This document shows positions 30,189 to 43,345 of a stretch of 64,000 bases of DNA, piece after piece. The notes under the pieces are model-generated. The model did no database searches, was not told where the DNA came from, and saw nothing but the letters and a program-made list of their open reading frames with translations. The DNA lies in contig QPMI01000470.1 in assembly GCA_004431415.1 (NCBI GenBank), positions 124,001 through 188,000 on the forward strand, in the 5' to 3' direction. The position numbers and the translations under genes are program-made. Origin of the DNA: Cyanophora paradoxa (Eukaryota > Glaucocystophyceae > Cyanophorales > Cyanophoraceae). The first letter of the stretch is position 1. Each line of letters begins with the position of its first letter.

Positions 30189-32639
30189 CTGTACCAGCTG
30201 GCGCTAGCTGAAAGAAGAAGCTTAAGAGGATGGAAAAGATCTATTAGAGGGATAATATCGAGGGAAATATGGGAGGGATTTAAACGGCGCGCGGCTCGGC
30301 GGCCGGCCCGGCGGGGCGCATGCGCAGGGTGGACAAGATCGAGAGAAAAATGGGATGGAATTAAATGAACGGCGCGCGGGGCGCAGCTTATTGCAAGGGG
30401 GGAAAGAAGACCGAAGGTCTTCCCCCCCTGGCTTCCCGTTCCCTCGCTTCAGCCAAAAATTTTCTATGAGCCAAAAATCCTCGCTAAGGTCAGCGTACGC
30501 AGTGGCACAGCGCTGCGCCCCCGCGCTGCTGACTCGCCTCCGACCAGGTTGCAGCTCTGTTTCCCACCTCCCGGGAAACAGGCACATGTTTCCCGGCTGG
30601 CCGGGAAACCCGTGCATGTTTCCCCCGGGAAACAGACTTTCTTAAGCCCCAGTGTTTATCAGCTCTAACCGTCCCGGGCGTACCGGCGAGAAGGTGAAGA
30701 CGCCCAAAGCTTTAAGGCTTCAGATCTTTAAGACTTTGCTACAGATTTATTGCAAGGGGGGAAGGGGCCCCCTTGCTTCCCGTTCCCTCGCTTCAGCCAA
30801 AAGTTTTCTACGAGGCCGTTTTCGAGGTCCAGTATGCAACGAAAATGTCTTTTATTCGCGTTCCGATTGGCTCGGTCGACCGGTCAGCTCTCGACTTTCG
30901 AGCGTCGAATTCGAGGGGAAAAAGTGGTTTTCGAGGGGAAAACTAACTTCTCTCTAACTCCGGTCTTCGAATTCCTTGCGCGGTTCTGCATGGAACCAGT
31001 TCTCCCTAGCTGTCTCCTCTAGATTTCGGCTTCCTCGCAGTGCGTCGCGTACGCCTTGCTCTTCGTTGCGCGGTTCTGCATGGAACCACTTCTCTCTAGC
31101 TGTCAACGTCTCCTCTATAGATTTCCGCTTCCTCGCAGCTGCATGCAGCGCGCCGCGTACGTCGCACGGTACCCGTGCCGCCTGGACTACTTTTCACTGC
31201 ATCAAGCTTGCACCGCAGTACTGCGCACCGCGCTGCCCGCAGCCGAGCACGCCAGCCGGGCCGCGCCCTCTTGTTGCGCTCGGCATTCCGCTGCTCGGCT
31301 TCTTGGACTGGCCGCGGTGCTTGCTTCGGCAGATTGCGCCGCAGCCTTATGCCCGCTAGCACCTTCGCCAAATTGCGCGCGTGAGTCTGCTGCTGATTAA
31401 GTCCGCACCAGATGGGACGACGATCTGCAGCCGCTTCTGTACCCGCGGCCGGAGACGTCGTCCCGGGGCGGGCGCCGGGACTTCGTCGCGTGTGGCGCAC
31501 GCTGCATGCACGGTGTCGTCATCATGCAACGGCGGAACTTGCTTACATTGTCCGGACGGAGCCCGTGAACACTTCTGCTGGCGCCAGAGCTTGTTTCGTC
31601 ATGTCCGGCAGCATGGTCGCAGCTCTCGAGTTCGTGCAGTTTCGATTGAGCCGCGCGCTGGCAAAAGCGGAGCTGCTAACACACGTATATATTCATTGCC
31701 ACGCAGGGTACTCTAGATCTTAATTCAGCAGTGCGTGTCCAGTCTTCAGTTGGCGTTTCGCTTTCGAATTCAGAGATTGTATCGTCGCCTCTGCCCCTAG
31801 GCCTGGCGGTACCCTCTCGTTGGTTGACATGCATCTCCCGGCCGCAATGACGTGCACGCTCAGCCTGGAGCGTTTCAACTGCCGCACGCTCAGCCTGGAG
31901 CGTTCAAACTGCCTGAGAGGAACATTGGAGCAGCACTGGCCCGTCAAATCAATCAGGTTTGCAAGAGAATCATCCTGCATAATGTGAATGACTTGTTGCT
32001 CCAGGCTTTGCCACCATCGCCGTCCGCAGTACTAGTGCGTAATGAATCTCAAGAGACTTCCGAAGTTCTTCAAATCGCTGAAATGCTGTGCAGGAACCCT
32101 CCTCGAAACGCGTGCGCTGCAATGGGAGATCAGCTGATCGTGTATCGTCTTCGGACGAAAACGATCTTAATCACGCTGACTCCGCGGGCCGGGATGTTGG
32201 AAACTGAGCCGTTGCACTTCCCGGCTCACTGACGGCACCGACGGCTCAGTTTCGCGGGATGCGCATTCGGTTTCGCGGGGATCGGGACCATGAGTTCGGG
32301 ATTCAGAATTCGGAATGCGGGAGTCGGGGCTTGAGACCGCGGCCGCCAGGCTCTCGAACCAGAGCGCGCTGCACGCGCCGGCGGCTCGATCGATACAGTT
32401 CTCGAAGACGAGATGCATGACGCCCTTCCGTTTCCGACTGGCGCCCGTTGCACGTGCGTGTGCTGCAGCCGCACTCACGCATCCCTCAGCCTGACACCAA
32501 GAGGAGCGAGCGAAGCTGACGCCGGCGCAGCCGCGAGGACCTCGAGCACAAGTGCAACGCGTCGAACCGGGTGCGACCGCCGAGCGGCCTCCGTCTCTGA
32601 AGTCAGCATCATTTGAACCATCCGCAGCTCCCCTTCGCG
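30189..32639. other. Spacer with local duplications; one weak open frame
   Basis: Three nested direct duplications are visible: about 30390-30470 against 30745-30812 (shared TTCCCGTTCCCTCGCTTCAG), about 30969-31058 against 31065-31139 (shared GCGCGGTTCTGCATGGAACCA), and a 30-bp tandem pair at 31853-31912. An open frame at 31852-32232 (126 codons) begins inside the last repeat and has a plausible helical stretch (QINQVCKRIILHNVNDLLLQ), but nothing else supports it. The region upstream of 32640 may hold the promoter of the next gene. Confidence 0.5.
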
Positions 32640-33380
32640 ATGGAGGTGGCCAACAGTGTCTTCCGCTGCTACGTGATGTCGCGGCCGGCTTCGGGACCGC
32701 CTCTGGCGGTTGGGGGGCTCGTCGTTGCCTCCGCCGAAGACGCCTCCTGGCTCGGCCTCGCGCGCGGCCGGCTTTGTGCGGGCGCCGTCGCGTTAGTGCT
32801 CCCGCCGGACGGATACCGGCACGCCGCGTCCGCGGTCTCGTGTCCGTGCTCGGAGCGGCTGAGAAGCCGCTGCTCATCGTCGTCCGCGAGCTCCCCGACC
32901 GGGCTGGCTTCCCCCCCACGCGCGAGCAAGCCGTCGCCTTCGCTTTAGCGACCGTCGAAGCACTCGCGGCTGCGCGGCAGGATCGCTTCGTCGTTCGCAT
33001 TGTCGGGTGCGTGCAGTTTCATTGAAGTTGACCGCCCATACATGCCCTCTGTTCATGATTGCCACGGCAGGCCTGCGATCGAGGACCTCCACATGGGGGT
33101 CCTCGAGCGCCTGCGTGCCGCCGGCCTCGCGGACATCGAAATTCAAGACCTTGTCTACCAGATGCGCGGCGGGAGCGAGCAGCGCGCCAGCCGCGTGGCT
33201 CTGCGGGCCCTCGAGGCGGCGGGCCGCCTCACCATGCTCTTGCAAGACGGCTCTCTTCAGGACCGGCGCCGCTGGCTGCCCCTCACCCCCATGGTCGACT
33301 TCCGCCCCGACCCCCTCCAGAAGGCCTGGATCGCCTATGTTTACGGCGAGCCCTCTGCAGACAGCACCATCATCTTTTAG
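32640..33380 (+). CDS. Unrecognised protein in two or three exons
   Basis: The frame starts MEVANSVFRCYVMSRPASG and continues to ALVLPPDG. Coding quality then moves to another frame (LVSVLGAAEKPLLIVVRELP, REQAVAFALATVEALAAA) with no obvious intron, so a single-base frame break at about 32810-32830 or a cryptic intron is needed. A clear 64-nt intron (33007-33070, GTGCGT...CGGCAG) joins RFVVRIVG to PAIEDLHMGVLERL, QDLVYQMRGGSEQRASRVAL and a tail ending SADSTIIF. It is a compact alpha/beta protein of about 220 residues without signal peptide. No family is recognised. Confidence 0.5.
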
Positions 33381-33724
33381 CCAGCTGTTCAGGGTTAGCG
33401 GTAGGCCGTGCGAACGCAGTTGATGCGCAGCGTTTTTTCGCTCCAGAACAATCTTTCATATACAGTGCGCTGAATCTGGCCTTTCATGGAGGCTTTTCTT
33501 TATTCGGTTTGATCGCAGCATCTGCTTAATGGGCCTTTTCTATGTTTTTCAATCATATATACTCTGTGTCTAACTTTACACTTCAACCTGCCACGCGCGC
33601 TGGGCCGGGGTCGATCTAGATCTGCCCCGTGCATGTGCGTGCCACTACGACTCTTTCATTAGAACCCGGTTCCCCCCTTGCACCCCCGGCGCGAGAATCG
33701 CGGCCGGGCCCCTAGTTCTAATCA

Positions 33725-33930
33725 ATCGGCGCGGGCTGGGCGCAGGGTAGCGAGGGCTCTGGAGGCGGCGCCTGCACGCCGCCACCGCGGCGGGGGCGGG
33801 GGCGGCGGAGGGGGATCCGGAGGTGGCCCTGAGTGGGCGGGGCGCCTTTCAAGGGGTTAGATTACTACCTTTGATAACTAGCGTGATAGATATAGGCCGG
33901 GCATCGCCAACGAAACAGACTACTCAGCTA
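33725..33930 (+). repeat. Dispersed copy of the last subtilisin exon and 3' flank
   Basis: This stretch matches about 27960-28170 over ~200 bp: GGCGGCGCCTGCACGCCGCC, the GGGGGC run (shorter here), the ACTACCTTTGATA end and the GCCAACGAAAC flank. The copy lies about 5.8 kb downstream and lacks the rest of the gene. Confidence 0.85.
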
Positions 33931-34929
33931 TTGCTCGCGGTCATATCGAAGCGCAGGACTGGAGTTATATGTACGCTAGCGCTACGAACTGGAATCTGTA
34001 ATTTGAATACTAAGTTATAACTTATTACTTATGACGCATGCGGAGTCATTGCGGACACCCGTTAAAAAACTCAGTCTTCACGGGACGGCCGAGCCAAAAA
34101 TCCTCGGTAGTTTGATTGAGGTCAGAAAACTTACCTTAGGGTTGTGTCAACGCATATGAGAACACAGTGTGGCATAACGTAAATTACATCAGAATCACAA
34201 ATTAAATTTTGACTTCAGATTTACAGTTAGGTACCGCGCTTATTCTCGAAAATCTGCTGCGATAACGCCAGACACATTACCCCAAGTGAAACTAAACTCA
34301 AAATGTCAGTACGTTAATTTAATTAAAAAACCGGTTCCAGTTTGGGTTTTAAAGAAATTTAATGCATGCCACATGGATTCGCAGTCGTAGTGCGCGCCAA
34401 ATGCGTGCGGAGTCAACTAGTACTGCGGACGCGATCGTAGTACTACGGTACGTGCACGTGCTCGCAAATTCAAATGATTGAGCCGATCGCGACGTCGCAA
34501 TCGCGAGCCCGGGCCGCGAGTCCCGCGACGTCGACTTTGACTAGGACTCTTTCAGTGAGCTGTCGCCGCAGCCTGTCGGGCAACTTCTATAAAACAAATT
34601 AAAATCGAATCGATCCGATCGACGATCCGGTACCCCTCGGCCTTCGCCAGTACCAGACTTCTACTACCGGATTTTCCTTCACTCAGCCTGGCAGGTTGAC
34701 GTGTCACAGACTCACAGTGTGTCACGGTGTCACCGCGGGTACCGGTACGGTCCGGTACGCCGCGCGCGCAGCGGCGCGCTGCCGCAGTGCGGCGCGCCGC
34801 GGCGCGCTGGCCGTGGCCGCCGCCAGTGGCCCGCCACGCGGCGCCGTCGACGTCACGGCGTGGCGCGAGCCGCGCGACTGTCGCGTGAGTCGAGTTTTTC
34901 CCAGCAGTTTAAGCTGGCCAGTGGCGTGC

Positions 34930-35055
34930 ATGGAAAGTGGCAGATAACGGAAGTAACGGAAAGTGGCGGACCCGGGATAATTATAACGGACGTTTCCGGA
35001 AAGTAACGGACAGCTTAAGTGGCGGATAGCGAAAAGTAACGGAAAGTAACCGAAA
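34930..35055. repeat. Cluster of AAGTAACGGA / AAGTGGCGGA words
   Basis: Six to seven imperfect ten-base units are scattered over ~120 bp. The function is unknown; it may be a degenerating minisatellite or a set of binding sites. Confidence 0.6.
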
Positions 35056-36170
35056 CACACTGCAGTCGACGTCTAGCTGGCAGTAGTAGCTGCAGGCCCG
35101 CTGATCATGATTCATGAGCAGCAGCAGCAGCTGTCGTTGCTGCAGTTGCGCTTATATTAGCAACCGCGTACATACTAGTGCTGCTGCGCATGTAGCTAGC
35201 GCTGCTGCGCATGCTTGTGCAGACGGAGCACTGCGGCGCATCAGCAGGTGAATTCGAAGTCAACGCAGCGATTGCGATCGCGAAAGCAGTGATCCTGATT
35301 TTGTCGAAGCTCAGAATAGCTTAGATAGGTCCCCCGAGGGTCCCCATGTGCTCAGGCGTGGCGCCGAGTCGGCAGGAACGCGTGGGCGGCGTGCGTGCAG
35401 AAGATGCGACTGGTCCCTCTGGGTACACGACTGAACAACGGGGGGGTACTGACCCAACCCGCTACTAAGTACTAGCTACGCAACGACGTCAGCCCGTCTC
35501 AGCATGAATGATTGGCCAATGGCCCGGCCTAACTACTGAGGCAACAAAGCCGCTGCTTATAAGCACCCGCTCCGAATCGTGAAGTGCCCGGCGGCCGCGA
35601 AGATTATTCGAATTCTTTTGTCCTGAAAACGTCCGTCGTTCTGGCAAACTGCGCAAGATTCGAAATATATAATAGCTAATTGTAACAGTTCCGATCTATC
35701 GCTAGATCTTATAGCTCCGCTTCCGAAGCTCAAGATCTGAGAGTCTAGATCGGCGCTGACGTCAACGCTGCGCGTTTCTCGATTGGATTGAAGTTCAGCT
35801 GCAGATCTAAATCATCGGATCTACGTATACATGCTTCGAATTCCAGATCGCGAAAAAATTCATTTCTGCGTGTAAGTTTCTTTCGAATTCGCGTGCGATC
35901 GCTATATATAGCTATGTCCGACGGTCATGATATCGATCATCAGTTAATGGGGGGGTGCGGGGGGGCTTGCCCCCCTGCTTGTTACCTGTATTAATATTAC
36001 CCCGGCGCCGGCCCGGCGTTGCAATTTACATTGCAATTGCAATTGCAGCAGTTTAAATGTACATTTGCATTTTGCATTTGCAGCCGAGATCTAGACCGAT
36101 TACGTTTTTGGTCTCCCACCCAATTTGCAACCTACTAGGCTAGTGGAAAGAAGTGGAAAGATCTGATCTG

Positions 36171-36680
36171 ATCTGCTCGCCTCCTCTCCGCTTCGCCCCT
36201 CCGAGGCTCCGCCCCGCCCCGCCCCGCCCCGCCCCGCCCCGCCCCGCCCCGCCCCGCCCCGCCCCGCCCCGATCCGATCCGATCCGATCCGATCTGATCT
36301 GATCTGATCTATCAGTGCATGGGGCGGGCGTGGTACGGGGCGGTGGTGGAGGCCTTCGGGGGTGACCGCTCCCTCATCCGCGCGGTGCGCTCCCTTATTA
36401 GATTAGATGAGCGGACTGAGACTTATTATTAGACCGAGACTAGTAGACTTGGACTTATATTAGTAGGCTTTGATTGGCATCAGATTATTAGAAATCCTAA
36501 CTTCTTCTTCTAGAGGCCTTCGGAGGCCGCCGCTCAGCGGCTTCCTACTAGGCTAATCCGCGCTGTTCGCGCCCCGCCTCCGCCCCCCGCGCCGGCCCCG
36601 GCCCGGGCCCCCATCCGATGGCCCCATGGGCCGCCGCGCATATTAGCAATCCCCCATCTCGACCCCGCGGCCGCGCCTGA
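36171..36680 (+). repeat. Segmental copy of the 60.6-kb exon region, with (CCCCG)12 and GATCC/GATCT arrays
   Basis: Twelve CCCCG units (36211-36270) run straight into GATCC and GATCT five-base units (36271-36310). After them comes an exon-like stretch (CMGRAWYGAVVEAFGGDRSLI) that also occurs at 60638-60710 behind another GATCT array. Similarity continues through the following intron words (CAGATTATTAGAAATCCTAA) and a GC-rich tail. The block is therefore a duplication of about 400-500 bp with insertions and losses. Confidence 0.85.
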
Positions 36681-38121
36681 CGTATAACACCTAGCCCTAG
36701 AGTAAGAACCAGGATTCGAAGACCTCAGCCCTATATTATGAGCTGCAGCTGGACAGGTCTCGGAATAGGTCTTATGCCCGGTATTATTGGCTCTTAGTAC
36801 GGGGGCGGCAGGTGGACCGGTACCTGCCACAGTACGTACACGTGCACTGGTGTACGTCTGCTATAGCTAGCTAGCCATAACGGTAGCCGCTGGCACCGCT
36901 GCTAGCCAGATGCCCCAGGGCCCCGGGGCCCGGGGCCAGTGCTCGGTCAAGCCGGGAATCATGAGTTATGTCCGATCTAGACTTACTTATTCATGCCTCG
37001 AGAACTTTCGTGGAGTCGCCGGAATTTTGAAACTTCGGCTTGCATGAATAGAGCTCGCGATATCGATATCGATCGCGAGCCAATCGTTATTTTAATTTAA
37101 TTGTGCTCTAATTAAAAAATATATACTTCGAGCTTCGAATTCTTAATTATAATTAATATTCTATTCACGATCGAATACGTATACGCGAATTAACGTGCAT
37201 ACGAATTTGATCGACAGAGCCAGATCGGTGGTCATGCAGGCCAGCTGCTAGCTCAGCCTAGCTGCAGCTACCAGTGCCAAGTTGAAAACACTGCCAACCA
37301 TGGCCACTGCAGATTGAATTCGAATCCTTCAAAGGATAATTTTACAAATGGTAATAATAGAGAGAGTAATATATAATAATAGAGAGAGGCAAATGCAAGC
37401 TGCAGCTCCCATATTCATACAATTCATGATCACTTGCGCTTGCACGAAGCTGCACCTGAAGTTGCAACTTGCAAGCCTGGAAGGCACTGCGGCAGTGGCA
37501 GCTGCAGCCTGCCAGTGGCACCAGTGCTGCCAGTGCGCATGCCTGCCACAGGCTGCCAGGCTGTACCGGTAGCCTGTACATGCCGTAGCCTGTAGGTGTT
37601 GTGCCACGATGCATGCCGCAGTGCCGCAGCTAGTGCGCACGCTAACACTAGTACTGTGACAGTGCGGCTCGCAAAAGCGCTTGAAAGCTGCAGCTGAGCT
37701 GCAAAAGGTCCATTACTAGTAGACGCTAAGCATAGAGCTGAGCGCAGCAAGACTCTTGATCGATATCTGAGCCTTGGGGAGTGCCGCAGTGCGCGTGCAA
37801 TCGGACATTTTCGGGTTCGAATTCGGCCGCCGAACCAGCCGCTGAGCGGCCGCGGACATTTTCACTTGCTAGCAGCTGCCGCGTGCGCACCTTAGAAATT
37901 ATAAAACGCTTTCGTGCGCGTACCGTGCGAGTACCGACAGGCCTACGCCAGCGCCTGTGCACGTGCTTTCGTGCGCGTACTACGGTATCAGCATATATAT
38001 GCATATGGTCATGATCAGCAGCTTTCGTGCGCGTCCCAGCAGGCAAATATTAATGCGTCAATCCCATCCGCGCCATGCTGTAGACAGCGCAAGCGCTAGT
38101 GCTAGCGCTATAGCTAGCTGC

Positions 38122-41100
38122 ATGCGCAGTCTGTGGTCTGTTCACGGCAATGGGCTTGTCGACCTCGCAAGCATCATGCTGAGCATCGTGCTGATCATGG
38201 CCAGCTTTCCCCAAGCCGCAGCGATTACCATGTCCCCCGCGTCGTCTTCGGAGTGCACCCTCGGCAAGCAGTGCACAGTGGCTTGGACCGGTTCATCGAC
38301 CGCGGTGGCTTATCTGTACCTATGCCCGAAGTCGTATCTCGATGGATATACAAATGCAGCTGTGGCTTGCAATTCGGTGAGTAACCATCGAATGTTCTTG
38401 CATATGCATATGCATTAAACTCGAGCTCCATCTGTGCATGCCTGCGTTTCCAGCCGGCCTAACGCAGCGGGCATGCATATGCAGATTACTAGTACTCCTA
38501 GTACTCCTCGTACAGATCAACGCCAGCCAAGCCCTTACACGTTTACGTTGCATGAGGCTCATCTGAACGTCCCTTCGTCTCTCAACTGCAATCGTACCGC
38601 CAGCGTGTGCGCATCACATGCATATGTGCATTTGTAAAGACACGTACACCGCACAATGTTTGACGGCCTCGAGCTCCAGATGCAATTTGTACTGGTTGGC
38701 GGCATCATCTTTTCCGAAGATGTACCAAGGACCCAGCTCAGATGTCGGCACGTTCGCCGTGAATGTCCAAATGCCTCCTCCATTTTCTATCCTTCCTTCA
38801 ACCCCCTCTGCATGCGTGATTGGTTTCCCGTGCACAATATACTGGGAAGGCGGCCCCGTAAACGCTTCGGTCGACATCTGGATCCGAACTACAGGCAACT
38901 ATATGTCGATTACCTACGATCCTGTTCGCGACTCCGGGTATTTGAAGGTATGCGTACATGCATCGTACGCGTCGCTATAGCTCAAGCTTACATTACATTC
39001 ATGATCAAGGATTTCATATGCATGATCGTTTCGTATATTGTAGTACTCGAGCATACATTCATGATCTTATAATTATGCACGATTATAACGTATACGTAAT
39101 TATGTGTTGGTCCCCAAATAACGCTTGGTCCCGCGGCCGGGTCTGACGCAGATGGCGAGCTCGGTGCAAGCTCCGGATCCAATGAAGACCGGCCCCTACA
39201 GCTACGCGATCTATCCTCCCTCGAGAATCTGGGATGATGATTTCTTGTGCAAGCCTACAACAACGGAAGACACCGACGGAGGGACGGTTGAGCGGTGCAT
39301 AGTTTTTGAAACGACGTCGACTTTCCGATGTCTATAGATCTAGATCTAGATCTCGATCTGGTTTCCCACCCGACACTTTCACAGCTGCGAGGTCTACCTT
39401 GGGGTCACGTTTCCTGGCGATTACAACTTCGTCCTTTCCCCCGGGGACTCGAAAAAGCTCTGGCTGCATTATCCTCCAGAAATCACTATCAGCGGCTCAG
39501 AGCGCTGCGTGGTCGGCGATGCGTGCAGCATATCTTTCACAGGAGCAAAATCCGCCGATATTTCTCTTTGCTCTACAAAACCAGGCCTAGGCTGTTTGCG
39601 ACTCGCGAATGCCAAGACCGGCGGATCTATCACGCGGACAATAACTAACGATGAATTTGAGACCCTGTGCAACGATAGAACAAGCGAGTCCTTCTCGTGC
39701 GTATAACATGTCAAGATGAATATCGACTGTGCTGGACTCTAATCGATACATGCAGCTGTTATCTAACGTGGGAGGTATACCCCGAAGGCGTCACAGACAA
39801 AGCCGCCCGAGGTTCGAAGTCGATCTCCCTTTATAAACCAGTCGCGATGAATTCCTCCACTTCTTCGGAATGTACCCTGTGGTCGTCCAATACCTGCCAG
39901 GTGGCATGGACATCGGTCCACGCCGTGACCATATACCTGTGCAGCTCGACGACATACGACGACTCTTCCTGCAAGCAAGTGAGCCACGTTTCTTGTTCGA
40001 TTCTTAAATCGATGCGGCGCATGCGCATCGCGTTCGGAGATGACGAGCTCCGTTGCAGCTTGCAAGCCAATCCAAGCAATCCGACGGCCCGCTCACGTTC
40101 GACGTCTCGAAACTACTTGAAGACTTTGAAGAGGTCTGTGATGTAGGAAGTTCAAGCACCTCGAGGTTCGAGCTAGCGTGCTCTGGACCCGAATTCAAAA
40201 TTGAATTGCGCGTGCATTTGAATAATGCGTGCAACAGGTGCACGATGCAGTGGATAATCGTTCCTACAGCGCTCGCATCCGATTTCAGGGCCGGCAAAGG
40301 GTCGGGTGCGGCCATTATGGCCATGAAGGCTTCGGCGACGAGCCCCTTGTCGATCTCAGTTCTTTCTATGCTCGCAACCTCGTCCACAAAGTGCAAAGCA
40401 AACGAGGGTGGTTGCACTGTGGCGTGGACGGGCCATCCCAGCGTCGACATCGCGCTCTGCAACTCAATTGAGATGTACCAACCGACGTGCATTGATGTGA
40501 GTGCTAGTTGATTCGCTGGTGATCGATATCGTGGTTATTTCGATTTCTCGTTAAACTGAAGTCCTTGTACCGCGCCCATAGGTTGCGAAGGATGCTTCAC
40601 CATCTACCAGCCCCAAGGCAGTCAAGTTCACAGTTGGGCAGCTTTCAACCGTTTGTGGTAGATCAAAGCCTTCTGGTTGCTCCGCGTACTGGAGGGTCTC
40701 CCCTTCTTCGGGACATGTAAAAGCTTCGGACATGCAAGATTACTATCTAGACATATCCAAAAGACGCTCTGCAATAGTTGAGGTGCAGATGCCACAAAGG
40801 GGACTCATACAGAGCGACTCCAGCACCAGCACTTCTTGCGATGTCGACTCTCCCTGTTCGATAGCGTGGAGTAACATGCAAGCTGCAGCCGACATTTATA
40901 TCTGCCCGGGGACCACATTCGAGAGCGACTTCTGTGCGCAGGTCTGAGCAGTTCTTGCCCCATCTATAATTATATAAACAATTGCAAATCCAATATATTT
41001 ACGCGTCTACATTTACGTACGCTTACATGCTAGGTCGCTTCGGAGGTGCCCGTCTCAAGCAGCCCATACTCCGTAACGCCCACGACGGCGCATTATTTAA

Positions 41101-43214
41101 AGATCTCCAAGAAGACAGAAGGGTCCGCGCGCGTGAACTCGAACTCGAACTCAAAGAAGAAGTTAGGAATAATCCTCTAATTGTCGTAGTCGCTGATTGC
41201 ACTCACTAGGCCAGCTGCCGGTTCTGTGAAGGGTTACTGGATGGTATTCGAGCATGGCAAGGCCGAGCGTCGAGCTCGAGCACTCGGAAGATCAAGGCAA
41301 TTACAGGCAGAAGTCTGGCAGGAGGTCGTGTTATCTGCCAAGGCGATCACAATCACAGGCTCGGCGGCTATCTGTCGCAGCGGCTCGCCGGGGTGCACGA
41401 TATCCTGGACAGGCCGCTCGGCCGTCGATGTGTTTTTCTGCAAGGACACGACGTTCTCCAAGCAAAAGTGCTTATCGGTGCGCGTACGCAGGCGCTTAAG
41501 CTTGCGCGAGTCTTTAACTTCGCGCATTAATAGAGTTTAATTTCAGATGACAACAAACCTACGTATGCAGTCGGGAAGCGCCACATTCAGCCCAGCTGTG
41601 ACGACATGCACATTCATAAACCCTTCGGATTCACTTTCGTGCGCAAATTGGAACGCCTGAATTGAATTTTAGAGCTGCTACGTTGATTGTCTCAGCGGCC
41701 GGTTAACGTTGACGTTGAGCCCTATAGCTAATTATAATTATATATGTAACGTTCAGAACCTGCTCCGGGTTCTGGGTTCTGCGGCCTGCTCCGAGAGAAC
41801 TCCTTCCTGAGTCAGACGTCTCGGCGGACGCCAGCGCGCCCGGGAAGGTTGCGCCTCCGTGCTATACAAGCCAGTGCACGGAATTGCCGAGCGGGCCGGG
41901 CACTTCGACGTCGACCTCGACTCCAAACGATGATTGTGCGCCAATTGTATACGTATAATATAAATTAAAGGCCCTGTAGCCGATCATGAGACTGTAACAG
42001 CATTTCTGACTAAAGCCTGTTGCGCGCAGCTTCGGATCAGATCGTTTCCGCTGTGGTCATCATTCTGCCAGTTGCCGCTGTCGCTGTCGTGGGCGCCACT
42101 GCGGCAAATAGCGTTCGGCGGAGATCCGGGCCAGCCCGCAGCCAAGTGCTGGTGTCTGCAGCGGCAGGTTTCGCGTCGCTTCAGACGCTCTGCATGATTA
42201 TCGCGCTTGCGATGCCTTACTGGCTGGGGCGCGGCGAGGACACTGGCTACGTTGGACTACAGAAGCTGCGCATCCCCGTCCTTGGAGTCATGAGGACCAT
42301 CGACTGGGGCGAGTTTTGCGAATTGTTTCGCATTCTTGGCATAGATGCTGCCTGCGCATTGAAGGACTCGTACAAGGCCGTCATCGCGTTCGGAGCCATC
42401 GCTGTCGTTCTTTCCAGCCTATGTGTAGCCGCCGCGGCCTTGTACCACTACAACTCGCAGAGAAGTGGAAGCAGCGGCAGCGGCAGCCTCCTCCTCCGGA
42501 TCGCGATGGCGGCTCTGGCGCTGTCCGTCCTGGCCCTGCTCAGCCTGGTCCTGTGCCTCGGCATATTCGTCGGGGCTTCCCTCAAACACTCGCCCGCATT
42601 GAGCGGAGCCGACGCCAACGCCACCGCTGACCTGACGAAGTCGCCCCTGGGTGCCTCCTTTGGTCTCCTGCTCGCTTCCCTCAGCTGTGCGCTCGCATCC
42701 GCTGGCAGCGCGGGAGCTTTGTACACCATGGCCAAGGCTGCCAGCGGAAGCCTCGATGCCGGCGCCAAGCCGCAGTTGCAACCGGCCATTCTGTTCATGC
42801 CCCCTGGCCCGAACCAAGCCCCCATCGCAATTGCAAGCCCCGAACAGCTGCAGCCTCATCATTACATGCACCAGACAGCTCCTCACATGTACCAGCAGCA
42901 GACAGCTCCCCACACGTACGGGGCAGCTCCCTACGCACATATGCATGCATATGGCCAACACGTGCAGCAAGTGCAGGGATCGCAGCAGACACAGAGTCTC
43001 GCCGCCCCCAACGTTGCCACAGGTCCGGAGGCGGTAAGTTTTAACGTTATTCTAACACCTACATTATTCGATTTTGCAGCTCTGGATCTCACCATGCCGT
43101 CGACGCGCAGGTCGCCGTTCAGATCGCAACATATTAGCTGTGCATGCTCCCAGCTGCCGCAAAACCCAGCGGCCGATCCCCACTCCAGACGTTGACCGCG
43201 AATTCATAATGTAA
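38122..43214 (+). CDS. Cell-surface protein: seven Cys/Trp repeats, Ser/Thr stalk and multi-span membrane end (multi-exon)
   Basis: A signal peptide (ASIMLSIVLIMASFPQAAA) opens the protein. Exon 1 ends at a canonical GTGAGT (38377). Seven related modules follow, each with C-x(5-8)-C-(T/S)-(V/I)-x-(W/F)-T-G and a later hydrophobic strand ending in C: ECTLGKQCTVAWTG (38250), ACVIGFPCTIYWEG, RCVVGDACSISFTG, NTCQVAWTS, KCKANEGGCTVAWTG, SCDVDSPCSIAWS and SPGCTISWTG (41395). After a stalk (CYTSQCTELPSGPGTSTSTS) come five hydrophobic segments (VVIILPVAAVAVVG; LQTLCMIIALAMPYWL; AVIAFGAIAVVLSSLCV; ALALSVLALLSLVLCLGIF; GASFGLLLASLSCALA), the last four spaced like a claudin-type tetraspan. The tail is His/Gln/Tyr-rich. 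The W-T-G beta repeats resemble Kre9/Knh-like or Ig-like surface modules. Adhesion or wall contact is the likely role. The last exon is tentative. Confidence 0.7.
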
Positions 43215-43345
43215 ATATGTTATTAGTGTATCATTCGCGACGGATTCGAATTCGAAGAACCCGTCCGGCACATTCACTTCAGTCGCGGGGCCGGCGGGTT
43301 CGTTGGGGGAGGGGGGCGGGCGGTACGGGAAGCCCCGACGGGGGC

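Larger units (their letters stand above)
33381..38121. other. 4.7-kb spacer with exon copies and simple repeats
   Basis: No intact gene is seen. It contains a copy of the last subtilisin exon (33725-33930), a cluster of AAGTAACGGA-type words (34930-35055), a segmental copy of exons from the Pro-rich gene at 60.6 kb (36171-36680) with (CCCCG)n next to it, and several palindromic GCGCGC and TGCATGC clusters. The rest is unstructured DNA with many GAATTCGAA and restriction-site-like palindromes typical of the introns in this part. Confidence 0.55.

Noticed and set aside
36211-36310. Functional replication origin at the CCCCG/GATCC arrays
   Set aside because: Simple microsatellite expansion explains the pattern and the same arrays recur beside a duplicated exon; nothing else points to an origin.
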